A stretch of 5,345 nt of DNA from an uncultured Polaromonas sp. (GTDB lineage Bacteria > Pseudomonadota > Gammaproteobacteria > Burkholderiales > Burkholderiaceae): assembly GCA_946479075.1 (NCBI GenBank), contig CAMLDT010000225.1, positions 1 through 5,345 on the forward strand. Reading direction: 5' to 3'. Made by a program: the position numbers and the translations under genes. Shown here in pieces: positions 1-5,236 of this stretch. The notes beneath the pieces are model-generated. The model did no database searches and was not told the DNA's origin. It was given only the letters and a program-made list of their open reading frames with translations. Positions within the stretch are counted from its first letter, which is position 1; every line of letters starts with the position of its first letter.

Positions 1-338
1 GCCTGCAACCGGCGCCGGTGTTCATCGGGACGGGCAGTGTGCCCGGCGTGCTGTATGACCTCGGCCCTTACCCTGGCTTGTTGCTGGGCGGCGCGGGCCG
101 GGTGGTCGGCGAGGTTTACGCCATCAGCGCTGCGCTGGAGCGCCTTCTCGACGAGATCGAAGAGGTCTGGCCGCAGCAGACCGGCGAATACAGCAAACGC
201 GACGTCGCGGTGCAGATGGCGGGTGAGCCGCCGGCCGGGGAGCGGGTGTGTCTGGTTTATGAAATCAATCCGGCGCGTCTGGCCGGTTGTGCCGAGATCG
301 CCAGCGGCGACTGGCGGCGCCGGTTTTCAGCGCCCTGA
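1..338 (+). CDS. gamma-glutamylcyclotransferase-like protein, 5' end missing
   Basis: This is the C-terminal part of a small protein of the GGCT/AIG2-like (YtfP-type) fold. The frame is already open at base 3, so the gene begins upstream of the window; a GTG at 18 lies inside the fold and is not a convincing start. Visible family signatures are the segment GVLYDLGPYPGL near the left edge, GRVVGEVYAI, then LLDEIEEV and GEYSKRDVAV. The Glu codon at 159-161 lies where the catalytic Glu of human GGCT sits (LD-x-x-E pattern). The protein ends SGDWRRRFSAP with TGA at 336-338. Family members cyclise gamma-glutamyl amines or dipeptides to 5-oxoproline, or act as amidotransferase-like enzymes. The substrate cannot be told from this fragment. 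No gene follows within 360 bases on the same strand, so it appears to end its own transcription unit. Confidence 0.75.
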   Translation, partial: LQPAPVFIGTGSVPGVLYDLGPYPGLLLGGAGRVVGEVYAISAALERLLDEIEEVWPQQTGEYSKRDVAVQMAGEPPAGERVCLVYEINPARLAGCAEIASGDWRRRFSAP

Positions 339-440
339 GGACCCCCGGGCGGTGTCTTGCGCGAAGAACCCGGTTCGGGGCCGCCGCGGTTTGTGTGGGT
401 TGCGCACTGCGTCGGGTTGTTTTTCATGATCCGGTAAATC

Positions 441-485
441 AATTTTGCATAGTGATAAATGAAAATGCTGCACTGCGCAAAAATT
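441..485. promoter_or_regulatory. wide inverted repeat upstream of aceA, possible activator site
   Basis: TTTTGCATAGTG (443-454) is repeated in inverted orientation as CACTGCGCAAAA (471-482), matching at 10 of 12 positions. Both arms are flanked on the outside by AT-rich bases (AA at 441-442, ATT at 483-485). The dyad centre lies about 80 bases upstream of the proposed -35 box, a usual position for an activator or an upstream operator. The right arm also contains GCACTGCGC, a TGC/GCA-rich core. The protein that binds here is not known from the sequence. Confidence 0.4.
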
Positions 486-541
486 TCCCAATATGAGAAA
501 TAGATTTCCGCATCTCAAAATTAAACACATAAGTTATTGAT

Positions 542-570
542 TTGATTGAAAAAGATTTTTGTCTTATATA
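542..570 (+). promoter_or_regulatory. candidate sigma70 promoter of aceA
   Basis: TTGATT (542-547) and TATATA (565-570) are separated by 17 bases, giving a reasonable -35/-10 pair. A second possible reading is TTGAAA (546-551) with TATAAG (567-572) at 15 bases. Transcription would start near 577-580, leaving an untranslated leader of about 125 bases. The -10 hexamer is the centre of the palindrome at 560-575, so a bound regulator would exclude RNA polymerase. Confidence 0.5.
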
Positions 571-575
571 AGACA
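560..575. promoter_or_regulatory. perfect 16-base palindrome over the aceA -10, probable operator
   Basis: TGTCTTATATAAGACA reads the same on both strands. It overlaps the proposed -10 box. A related dyad with the same GTCTT/AAGAC arms starts 30 bases downstream (589-606), which is close to three helical turns and puts both sites on nearly one face of the helix. A dimeric repressor controlling the glyoxylate bypass is the simplest reading; its family (for example GntR-type) is inference and no regulator gene is present in the window. Confidence 0.55.
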
Positions 576-588
576 TAAGAGCTTCACA

Positions 589-606
589 AAGTCTTGTAGA
601 AGACTT
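589..606. promoter_or_regulatory. second GTCTT/AAGAC dyad downstream of the aceA promoter
   Basis: AAGTCTTGTAGAAGACTT has perfect 7-base arms (AAGTCTT and AAGACTT) around the 4-base centre GTAG. Its arms match those of the palindrome at 560-575, and the spacing between the two GTCTT starts (561 and 591) is 30 bases. It lies in the probable early transcribed region and fits an auxiliary operator bound cooperatively with the first. Confidence 0.45.
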
Positions 607-692
607 AAAGTGGACTCCAGCGCAAACAGCCTGACCCGCCTGGTCAAACAGTCACCCGGTCGCGCGGTTTGCCCCCTTTTTCTTTCAACTCC

Positions 693-696
693 GGAG
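693..696 (+). promoter_or_regulatory. ribosome binding site of aceA
   Basis: GGAG lies 6 bases before the ATG at 703, in the context CCGGAGTAAGCC. This good Shine-Dalgarno sequence decides the start codon. Confidence 0.8.
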
Positions 697-702
697 TAAG
701 CC

Positions 703-2022
703 ATGCCCCAGACCCTCACCGAACAACTGAGCCGTGAACAGCAAATCGCCGCCCTCGAAAAAGACTGGGCCACCAATCCCCGCTGGAAAGGCATCAAGCG
801 CGGCTACAGCGCCGCCGATGTCGTGCGCCTGCGCGGCTCCTTCCCCATCGAGCACACGCTGGCCCGCCGCGGTGCAGAAAAGCTGTGGAACAACCTGCAT
901 ACCGAGCCCTATATCAACTGCCTGGGCGCATTGACCGGCGGCCAGGCCATGCAGCAGGTGAAAGCCGGCGTGAAGGCCATTTACCTGTCCGGCTGGCAAG
1001 TGGCCGCCGACAACAACACCTACTCGTCGATGTACCCCGACCAGTCGCTGTACCCGGTGGACTCGGTGCCCAAGGTGGTCGAAACCATCAACAACACCTT
1101 CCGTCGCGCTGACGAAATCCAGCACTCCAAAGGCATTGATGCCGGTGACAAGGACTACATCGACTACTTTGCGCCCATCGTGGCTGACGCAGAAGCCGGT
1201 TTCGGTGGTGTGCTGAACGCGTTCGAACTGATGAAGGCCATGATCAAGGCTGGCGCCGGCGGCGTGCACTGGGAAGACCAGCTGGCTTCGGTCAAGAAGT
1301 GCGGCCACATGGGCGGCAAGGTCTTGCTGCCGACGCGCGAGTCCTGCCAGAAGCTGATCGCCGCCCGCATGGCAGCCGACGTTTGCGGCGTGCCGACGCT
1401 GGTGATTGCCCGCACCGACGCGGAAGCCGCCGACCTGCTGACCTCCGACTACGACGAGATCGACAAGCCTTTCCTGACCGGCGAGCGCACGGCCGAAGGT
1501 TTCTACAAAACCCGCAAGGGCCTGGACCAGGCGGTGGCCCGCGCCAATGCCTATGCCGATTACGCCGACCTCGTGTGGTGCGAAACCGGTACGCCCGACC
1601 TCGACTTCGCGAAGAAATTCGCCGACGCCGTGCACAAGGTTCACCCCGGCAAGATGCTGGCCTACAACTGCTCGCCATCGTTCAACTGGAAGAAAAACCT
1701 GGACGACGCGACCATTGCCAAGTTCCAGCGCGAGCTCGGCGCCATGGGTTACAAGTACCAGTTCATCACGCTCGCCGGCATCCACTCCATGTGGTACAAC
1801 ATGTACGACCTGTCGCAGGACTACGTCAAGCGCGGCATGACGGCTTATGTCGAGAAGGTGCAGGAGCCAGAATTCGCAGCACGTGACCGCGGCTACACCT
1901 TTGTGTCGCACCAGCAGGAAGTCGGCACCGGTTACTTCGACGAAGTCACCACCACCATCCAGGGCGGCAAGTCCAGCGTGACCGCGCTGACCGGCTCGAC
2001 CGAAGAAGAGCAGTTCCACTGA
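703..2022 (+). CDS. aceA: isocitrate lyase
   Basis: AceA splits isocitrate into glyoxylate and succinate, the first step of the cytosolic glyoxylate bypass, which lets cells grow on acetate, fatty acids and other C2 sources. The 439 residues match the short bacterial form (E. coli 434). The catalytic signature KKCGHMGGK is intact, with Cys200 and His202. Other family landmarks are SGWQVAAD from Ser96, the Mg-binding region DAEAGFGG from Asp162, and [10 protein letters not shown] from Asn322. The C-terminus GSTEEEQFH closely resembles the enterobacterial tail that closes over the active site. The ATG has a well-placed GGAG. No malate synthase is in the window, so the gene is not in an aceBA operon here. 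It has its own promoter with twin dyads upstream and a strong terminator downstream, so it is probably monocistronic and carbon-source regulated. The sequence looks intact, with no frameshift. Confidence 0.97.
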   Translation: MPQTLTEQLSREQQIAALEKDWATNPRWKGIKRGYSAADVVRLRGSFPIEHTLARRGAEKLWNNLHTEPYINCLGALTGGQAMQQVKAGVKAIYLSGWQVAADNNTYSSMYPDQSLYPVDSVPKVVETINNTFRRADEIQHSKGIDAGDKDYIDYFAPIVADAEAGFGGVLNAFELMKAMIKAGAGGVHWEDQLASVKKCGHMGGKVLLPTRESCQKLIAARMAADVCGVPTLVIARTDAEAADLLTSDYDEIDKPFLTGERTAEGFYKTRKGLDQAVARANAYADYADLVWCETGTPDLDFAKKFADAVHKVHPGKMLAYNCSPSFNWKKNLDDATIAKFQRELGAMGYKYQFITLAGIHSMWYNMYDLSQDYVKRGMTAYVEKVQEPEFAARDRGYTFVSHQQEVGTGYFDEVTTTIQGGKSSVTALTGSTEEEQFH

Positions 2023-2057
2023 ACGTTTCAGGCCTGAAACGCCGACTTCAGGACCGG

Positions 2058-2096
2058 GCCCGGAGCGCGCTGCATGCGCGTTTCCGGGCTTTTTTT
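2058..2096 (+). terminator. intrinsic terminator of aceA
   Basis: GCCCGGA (2058-2064) pairs perfectly with TCCGGGC (2083-2089). An inner stem CGCGC (2066-2070) pairs with GCGCG (2076-2080) around loop TGCAT, with a small internal asymmetry. Seven T residues follow (2090-2096). It lies 35 bases after the aceA stop and separates aceA from the thrS operon. Confidence 0.9.
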
Positions 2097-2137
2097 CGGA
2101 CTCGACCGTCTGCCGGGCCCTTGGCCCAAAGCTGCCG

Positions 2138-2143
2138 TAAAAT
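2138..2143 (+). promoter_or_regulatory. candidate -10 box of the thrS operon
   Basis: TAAAAT stands in the context CCGTAAAATAGCGAC. With usual spacing, transcription would start at about 2149-2151. No good -35 hexamer is seen at 16-19 bases upstream, where the DNA is GC-rich, so the promoter may be weak or factor-dependent. It is favoured because it lies between the aceA terminator and the Thr-rich leader ORF. Confidence 0.4.
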
Positions 2144-2191
2144 AGCGACATGCAATCAATCAAGCTGGAAACAGGAAGGATAGTCCGGGTT

Positions 2192-2260
2192 ATGACACCG
2201 CGAACTACGACCACGCCACCAGTCTGGAGTCATCCAGGGCTTGACCGTGCCCCCAGGTGA
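2192..2260 (+). CDS. threonine-rich leader peptide of the thrS attenuator (22 aa)
   Basis: This short ORF starts ATG (2192-2194) and stops TGA (2258-2260). Its N-terminus reads [10 protein letters not shown]: five threonines within codons 2-8, using ACA, ACT, ACG, ACC and ACG, so all four Thr codons occur. Two prolines follow. A purine-rich ribosome site AGGAAGGA (2173-2180) lies 11 bases upstream. An in-frame ATG at 2150 would give a 36-residue form with one more Thr. The ORF precedes an intrinsic terminator (2304-2330) and then thrS, the usual geometry of a leader-peptide attenuator: codons for the amino acid whose tRNA is charged by the downstream enzyme. The peptide itself probably has no function; ribosome stalling at the Thr codons would be the signal. 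Its existence is inferred from codon content and context, not from homology. Confidence 0.6.
   Translation: MTPRTTTTPPVWSHPGLDRAPR
2224..2237 (+). promoter_or_regulatory. leader hairpin directly after the Thr codons
   Basis: CTGGA (2224-2228) pairs with TCCAG (2233-2237) around the loop GTCA. It starts 9 bases after the last Thr codon (2213-2215), so a ribosome stalled there would disturb it. The same CTGGAG (2224-2229) could instead pair with CTCCAG (2288-2293). GCTTGAC (2239-2245) just below the hairpin could pair with GTCAAAGC (2301-2308), with one bulged A, and this would use up the first bases of the terminator stem. Confidence 0.4.
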
Positions 2261-2303
2261 TTGACTGCTACAGAATAGATAGCACTCCTCCAGAATCCCT
2301 GTC

Positions 2304-2330
2304 AAAGCGCGGCCTTCACCGCGCTTTTTT
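2304..2330 (+). terminator. intrinsic terminator (attenuator) in the thrS leader
   Basis: AAAGCGCGG (2304-2312) pairs perfectly with CCGCGCTTT (2319-2327) around loop CCTTCA, and the T tract runs 2325-2330. It ends only 28 bases before the thrS ATG and lies downstream of the Thr-rich ORF, with no other gene between it and the aceA terminator. A terminator here makes sense only as a conditional stop for thrS transcription. Confidence 0.8.
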
Positions 2331-2358
2331 CATTTCCGACTTTCCGAGCCAGACCATC

Positions 2359-4266
2359 ATGATCAAAATTACGCTGCCCGACGCTTCGATCCGTGAATTT
2401 CCCGAACCTGTGACGGTGGCGCAGGTGGCGGCCTCCATCGGGACCGGTCTCGCCAAGGCGGCCCTGGGCGGCAAGGTCAACGGCAAGGTGGTGGATACCA
2501 GTTACCTGATCACCGCCGACAGCCCGCTCGCCATCATCACGGCCAAGGACCCCGAGGGTCTGGATGTGATTCGGCATTCGACGGCCCACCTGCTGGCCTA
2601 TGCGGTCAAGGAGTTGTTTCCCGATGCCCAGGTCACCATCGGCCCGGTGATCGAGAACGGCTTTTTCTACGATTTTTCGTACAAGCGCCCATTCACGCCG
2701 GATGACCTGGTGGCGATTGAAAAGAAAATGACCGAGCTGGCGGCCAAGGACGAGCCCGTGACACGTCGCGTGTTGCCGCGCGATGAAGCGGTGGCCCACT
2801 TCAAATCGATAGGTGAGGACTACAAGGCAGAGATCATTGCCAGCATCCCGGCCAATGAAGACGTCTCGCTGTACCGCGAAGGACAATTCGAGGACCTCTG
2901 CCGCGGCCCGCACGTGCCCAGCACCGGCAAGCTCAAGTTCTTCAAGCTCATGAAGCTGGCCGGTGCCTACTGGCGCGGCGACCACAACAACGAGATGCTG
3001 CAGCGCATCTACGGCACGGCCTGGGCTACCAAGGACGAACTGCAGCACTACTTGACCATGCTGGAGGAAGCCGAGAAGCGCGACCACCGCAAGCTGGGTC
3101 GCGAACTTGACTTGTTCCACATCGATGACCACGCACCGGGCCTGGTGTTCTGGCATCCCAAAGGCTGGACAGTGTGGCAGGGCGTCGAGCAGTACATGCG
3201 CAAGGTTTACCAGGAGAACGGTTACCAGGAAGTCAAGGGGCCGCAGATCATCGACAAGACGCTCTGGGAGAAAACCGGCCACTGGGACAAGTACCGCGAC
3301 AACATGTTCACGACCGAAAGCGAAAAGCGCGAATACGCGCTCAAGCCGATGAACTGCCCGGGTCACATCCTGATCTTCAAGCAGGGCATCAAGAGTTACC
3401 GCGACCTGCCGCTGCGTTACGGCGAGTTCGGCCAGTGCCACCGCAACGAACCTTCGGGCGGCCTGCACGGCATCATGCGCGTGCGCGGCTTCACCCAGGA
3501 TGACGGGCACATTTTCTGTACGGAAGAACAAATCCTCAAGGAGTGCGTCGACTACACGACGCTGCTGCAGAAGGTCTATACCGACTTCGGCTTCAAGAAC
3601 ATCATCTACAAGGTCGCCACGCGGCCCGAAGCGCGCATCGGCTCCGACGAAAGCTGGGACAAGGCCGAACATGCGCTGATGGAAAGCCTGCGTGCCTCCG
3701 GCTGCGAATTCGAGATCGCGCCCGGCGACGGCGCGTTTTATGGCCCAAAAATCGAATACACGCTGAAGGACGCCATAGGCCGGCAGTGGCAGTGCGGCAC
3801 CATGCAGGTTGATTTTTCAATGCCTGAGCGGCTTGATGCCGAATATGTCGGCGAAGACGGCAACCGCCATCGCCCCGTGATGCTGCACCGGGCCATCGTC
3901 GGCAGCCTGGAGCGTTTCATCGGCATCCTGATCGAGGAACATGCGGGCGCTCTGCCGACTTGGCTGGCGCCAGTGCAGGTTTCCGTGCTCAATATCACCG
4001 ACGCGCAGGCCGATTACTGTCGCGAAATAGCTAAAACGCTGCAAAATCAAGGGCTTAGGGTCAACCTGGATCTGCGCAATGAGAAAATTACGTATAAAAT
4101 ACGTGAGCACTCAATGCAAAAGCTGCCTTACATCCTGGTCGTTGGCGACAAGGAGAAGGAAGCTGGCGCGGTTGCCGTGCGCGCCCGGGGTAACAAAGAC
4201 CTTGGCGTCATGTCGCTCGAAGCCTTCGTCCAGACGATTGCCTCTGACATTACCCAAAAAGCCTGA
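2359..4266 (+). CDS. thrS: threonyl-tRNA synthetase
   Basis: ThrRS charges tRNA-Thr with threonine in the cytosol. The start is ATG at 2359: the product then begins MIKITLPD like other family members and has 635 residues (E. coli 642). A reading from 2257 would run through the leader terminator and is rejected. Domains in order: TGS domain (about 1-60); editing domain with HSTAH (His73, His77) and CRGPH (Cys181, His185), which removes Ser mischarged on tRNA-Thr; class II catalytic core with the zinc ligands Cys333 (in NCPGH), His384 (in QDDGH) and His510 (in MLHRAIVGS), and motif 2 around [11 protein letters not shown]; anticodon-binding domain from about residue 535 to the end. All key residues are present. 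The Shine-Dalgarno is weak (GAG at 2346-2348). The gene heads the conserved thrS-infC-rpmI operon and is probably controlled by the leader attenuator. The last third has a small AT-rich patch around 4020-4110. Confidence 0.97.
   Translation: MIKITLPDASIREFPEPVTVAQVAASIGTGLAKAALGGKVNGKVVDTSYLITADSPLAIITAKDPEGLDVIRHSTAHLLAYAVKELFPDAQVTIGPVIENGFFYDFSYKRPFTPDDLVAIEKKMTELAAKDEPVTRRVLPRDEAVAHFKSIGEDYKAEIIASIPANEDVSLYREGQFEDLCRGPHVPSTGKLKFFKLMKLAGAYWRGDHNNEMLQRIYGTAWATKDELQHYLTMLEEAEKRDHRKLGRELDLFHIDDHAPGLVFWHPKGWTVWQGVEQYMRKVYQENGYQEVKGPQIIDKTLWEKTGHWDKYRDNMFTTESEKREYALKPMNCPGHILIFKQGIKSYRDLPLRYGEFGQCHRNEPSGGLHGIMRVRGFTQDDGHIFCTEEQILKECVDYTTLLQKVYTDFGFKNIIYKVATRPEARIGSDESWDKAEHALMESLRASGCEFEIAPGDGAFYGPKIEYTLKDAIGRQWQCGTMQVDFSMPERLDAEYVGEDGNRHRPVMLHRAIVGSLERFIGILIEEHAGALPTWLAPVQVSVLNITDAQADYCREIAKTLQNQGLRVNLDLRNEKITYKIREHSMQKLPYILVVGDKEKEAGAVAVRARGNKDLGVMSLEAFVQTIASDITQKA
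4090..4104. promoter_or_regulatory. palindrome inside thrS, possible internal promoter for infC
   Basis: ACGTAT (4090-4095) and ATACGT (4099-4104) form a perfect dyad around AAA. It contains TATAAA and TAAAAT, both -10 like, within a locally AT-rich stretch of an otherwise GC-rich gene. Internal promoters for infC within thrS are known from E. coli. No convincing -35 box was seen, and the codons (Thr-Tyr-Lys-Ile-Arg) are conserved protein, so this may be chance. Confidence 0.25.
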
Positions 4267-4268
4267 TG

Positions 4269-4349
4269 GATTGACTTCTTTGTGAGTCAAATCGGCTATT
4301 CGTCCTTGCTGGACGGGCGCAAGCTGCTATGGCTTTTATAGCAATTTTT
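4269..4349 (+). other. three consecutive hairpins in the thrS-infC spacer
   Basis: Hairpin 1: TTGACT (4271-4276) with AGTCAA (4285-4290), extended by GA/TC across one bulged A (4269-4293). Hairpin 2: CGTCC (4301-4305) with GGACG (4311-4315), loop TTGCT. Hairpin 3: TGCTAT (4325-4330) with ATAGCA (4338-4343), loop GGCTTTT, followed by five T residues (4345-4349). The third has the shape of a weak terminator, but its stem is AT-rich and it stops just before the infC ribosome site, so full termination is unlikely. Partial attenuation, an mRNA processing site or a dispersed palindromic repeat are possible. Confidence 0.5.
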
Positions 4350-4355
4350 AAAGGA
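4350..4355 (+). promoter_or_regulatory. ribosome binding site of infC
   Basis: AAAGGA lies 8 bases before the ATC at 4364. There is no ATG, GTG or TTG at the right distance, so this site fixes ATC as the start. Confidence 0.75.
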
Positions 4356-4363
4356 TTACAACC

Positions 4364-4972
4364 ATCGCTACTGAATTTCGTGACCGCCGTCACCGTGAAG
4401 AACGCAAGCACCGCTTGAACCGTGAAATCATGGCCCCCGAAGTGCGCCTGACCGGGCCGGACAACGAACCTCTGGGTGTTGTCAGCATCATGGAAGCCCT
4501 GCGCCTGGCAGGTGAGGCGGACGTTGACCTTGTTGAAATCTCCCCCACGGCGGTTCCGCCGGTGTGCAGGTTGATGGATTACGGCAAGTTCAAATACGCC
4601 GAGCAAAAGAAGGCGGCGGAAGCGAAGTCCAAGCAGAAGGTCATCGAGGTCAAGGAAATCAAGTTCCGGCCCGGTACCGACGATGGCGACTACAACATCA
4701 AACTGCGCAACATCAAGCGCTTTTTGGAAGAGGGCGACAAGTGCAAGATCACCTTGCGCTTTCGCGGTCGCGAGATCACGCACCAGGAACTGGGCTTGGC
4801 CCTGCTGGCGCGTATCCGGGACGAATTGGCTGATTTGATTGTGGTGGAGCAGTTTCCCAAGCTCGAAGGCCGGCAGATGGTCATGATGATTGCGCCGGGC
4901 AAGAAGAAGGTGGCAGCCAAGCCGGCAGCGGCGCCCGCGGAAGCGGCACCGGCTGCACCGACAAACGCATAA
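4364..4972 (+). CDS. infC: translation initiation factor IF-3, ATC start
   Basis: IF3 binds the 30S subunit, keeps it apart from 50S, and rejects initiation on codons or tRNAs that do not match. The start chosen is ATC, giving (M)[20 protein letters not shown], the N-terminus expected in this group; starting at TTG 4415 would remove 17 residues of it. infC genes often begin with AUU, AUC or AUA, so IF3 represses its own translation by discriminating against its own start codon. Domains: N-terminal domain to about residue 78 (ending in DYGKFKY, 72-78), a Lys-rich linker, and the C-terminal ribosome-binding domain (about 92-178) including [15 protein letters not shown] and [10 protein letters not shown]. 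The 202 residues exceed E. coli IF3 (180) because of an Ala/Pro-rich tail of about 20 residues after GKKKV. The gene sits between thrS and rpmI as in the conserved operon. Confidence 0.95.
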   Translation: MATEFRDRRHREERKHRLNREIMAPEVRLTGPDNEPLGVVSIMEALRLAGEADVDLVEISPTAVPPVCRLMDYGKFKYAEQKKAAEAKSKQKVIEVKEIKFRPGTDDGDYNIKLRNIKRFLEEGDKCKITLRFRGREITHQELGLALLARIRDELADLIVVEQFPKLEGRQMVMMIAPGKKKVAAKPAAAPAEAAPAAPTNA

Positions 4973-5002
4973 AGGCGCTGTCGCAGGAAGAAGGAGTTTG
5001 AG

Positions 5003-5026
5003 CCTGTAGGTGTGGTTACCGGCAGG
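5003..5026 (+). other. imperfect hairpin in the infC-rpmI spacer
   Basis: CCTG (5003-5006) pairs with CAGG (5023-5026), and GGT (5009-5011) with ACC (5018-5020), separated by a TA/GG internal loop and closed by GTGGTT. It could be part of a ribosomal-protein (L20) operator, which in E. coli lies upstream of rpmI, but no match to that operator could be demonstrated. Confidence 0.25.
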
Positions 5027-5083
5027 TTCTTCAGGGGGGTGCGAAAGCATGTCCCGAGAAGGCGGGTCAAACCGCTTTCCAAA

Positions 5084-5170
5084 TGTGGCGATGTGAAAGT
5101 CGCCACAACAAGTGGATGAGCTGAAAACTCGCCACACAAGTGGAGAGGTAAAACTCGCCACACAAGTGGC
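5084..5170. repeat. cluster of three CGCCAC/GTGG repeats between infC and rpmI
   Basis: The 20-base unit AAAACTCGCCACACAAGTGG occurs twice without mismatch (5124-5143 and 5150-5169, period 26). A diverged copy AAAGTCGCCACAACAAGTGG lies 29 bases further left (5096-5115). Each unit can fold by itself (CCAC-ACAA-GTGG), and the leftmost flank adds GTGGCGA (5085-5091) pairing with TCGCCAC (5100-5106) over an 8-base loop. The cluster opens with TGTGGCGA at 5084. Nothing in it codes for protein. The arrangement resembles the multiple short repeats at the ends of IS21-family elements, but no transposase is present. Alternatively it is a regulatory hairpin array. Confidence 0.7.
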
Positions 5171-5185
5171 TCGGGGCCATCAAGT

Positions 5186-5203
5186 CTGCGTAAAGGTTCG
5201 CAG
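5186..5203 (+). promoter_or_regulatory. hairpin upstream of rpmI
   Basis: CTGCG (5186-5190) pairs with CGCAG (5199-5203) around loop TAAAGGTT. It ends 33 bases before the rpmI start. Its position suits the translational control that L20 exerts on rpmI-rplT in other bacteria, but function is inferred from position only. The loop holds an AAAGG that could mimic or hide a ribosome site. Confidence 0.3.
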
Positions 5204-5236
5204 CGCCTCACGAGCACAAATGAAAAGGAGCATTCA

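Larger units (their letters stand above)
339..702. other. intergenic region between the GGCT-like gene and aceA
   Basis: No coding potential was recognised here. The first 90 bases are GC-rich. They contain a weak terminator candidate in which AACCCG (367-372) could pair with CGGGTT (413-418) ahead of five T residues (420-424), but the loop is long. From about 430 to 610 the composition switches sharply to AT-rich and holds the dyads and promoter listed separately. A further nested dyad is ATTTC (483-487), GAAAT (497-501), ATTTC (504-508), flanked by TGAGA (494-498) and TCTCA (513-517). From 610 to 690 nothing further was recognised; this would be the untranslated leader of aceA. Confidence 0.7.

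Noticed and set aside
367..424. Terminator for the GGCT-like gene
   Set aside because: AACCCG/CGGGTT pairing has a 40-base loop and only five T residues, too weak to list as a feature.
37..429. 130-codon forward frame overlapping the first gene
   Set aside because: It is an out-of-frame Arg/Ser/Cys-rich shadow of the GGCT-like gene, which shows clear family motifs in the other frame.
685..2214. 509-codon open frame on the minus strand opposite aceA
   Set aside because: It mirrors aceA in the antisense direction, has Val/Gly/His-rich composition typical of GC-rich shadow frames, and matches no family I recognise.
2160..2300. A tRNA gene in the thrS leader
   Set aside because: No GTTCRA T-loop, no acceptor stem pairing and no cloverleaf could be built; the stems present are explained better by an attenuator.
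2257..2358. N-terminal extension of thrS to a start at 2257
   Set aside because: The extra codons span the intrinsic terminator at 2304-2330, and the family N-terminus begins at the ATG at 2359.
2302..3672. 456-codon open frame on the minus strand opposite thrS
   Set aside because: It is antisense to a fully conserved thrS and runs into the leader terminator; composition is that of a shadow frame.
5084..5170. CRISPR array
   Set aside because: Only three short units with 6-9 base spacers, one diverged, and no cas genes; the units are self-complementary over most of their length.
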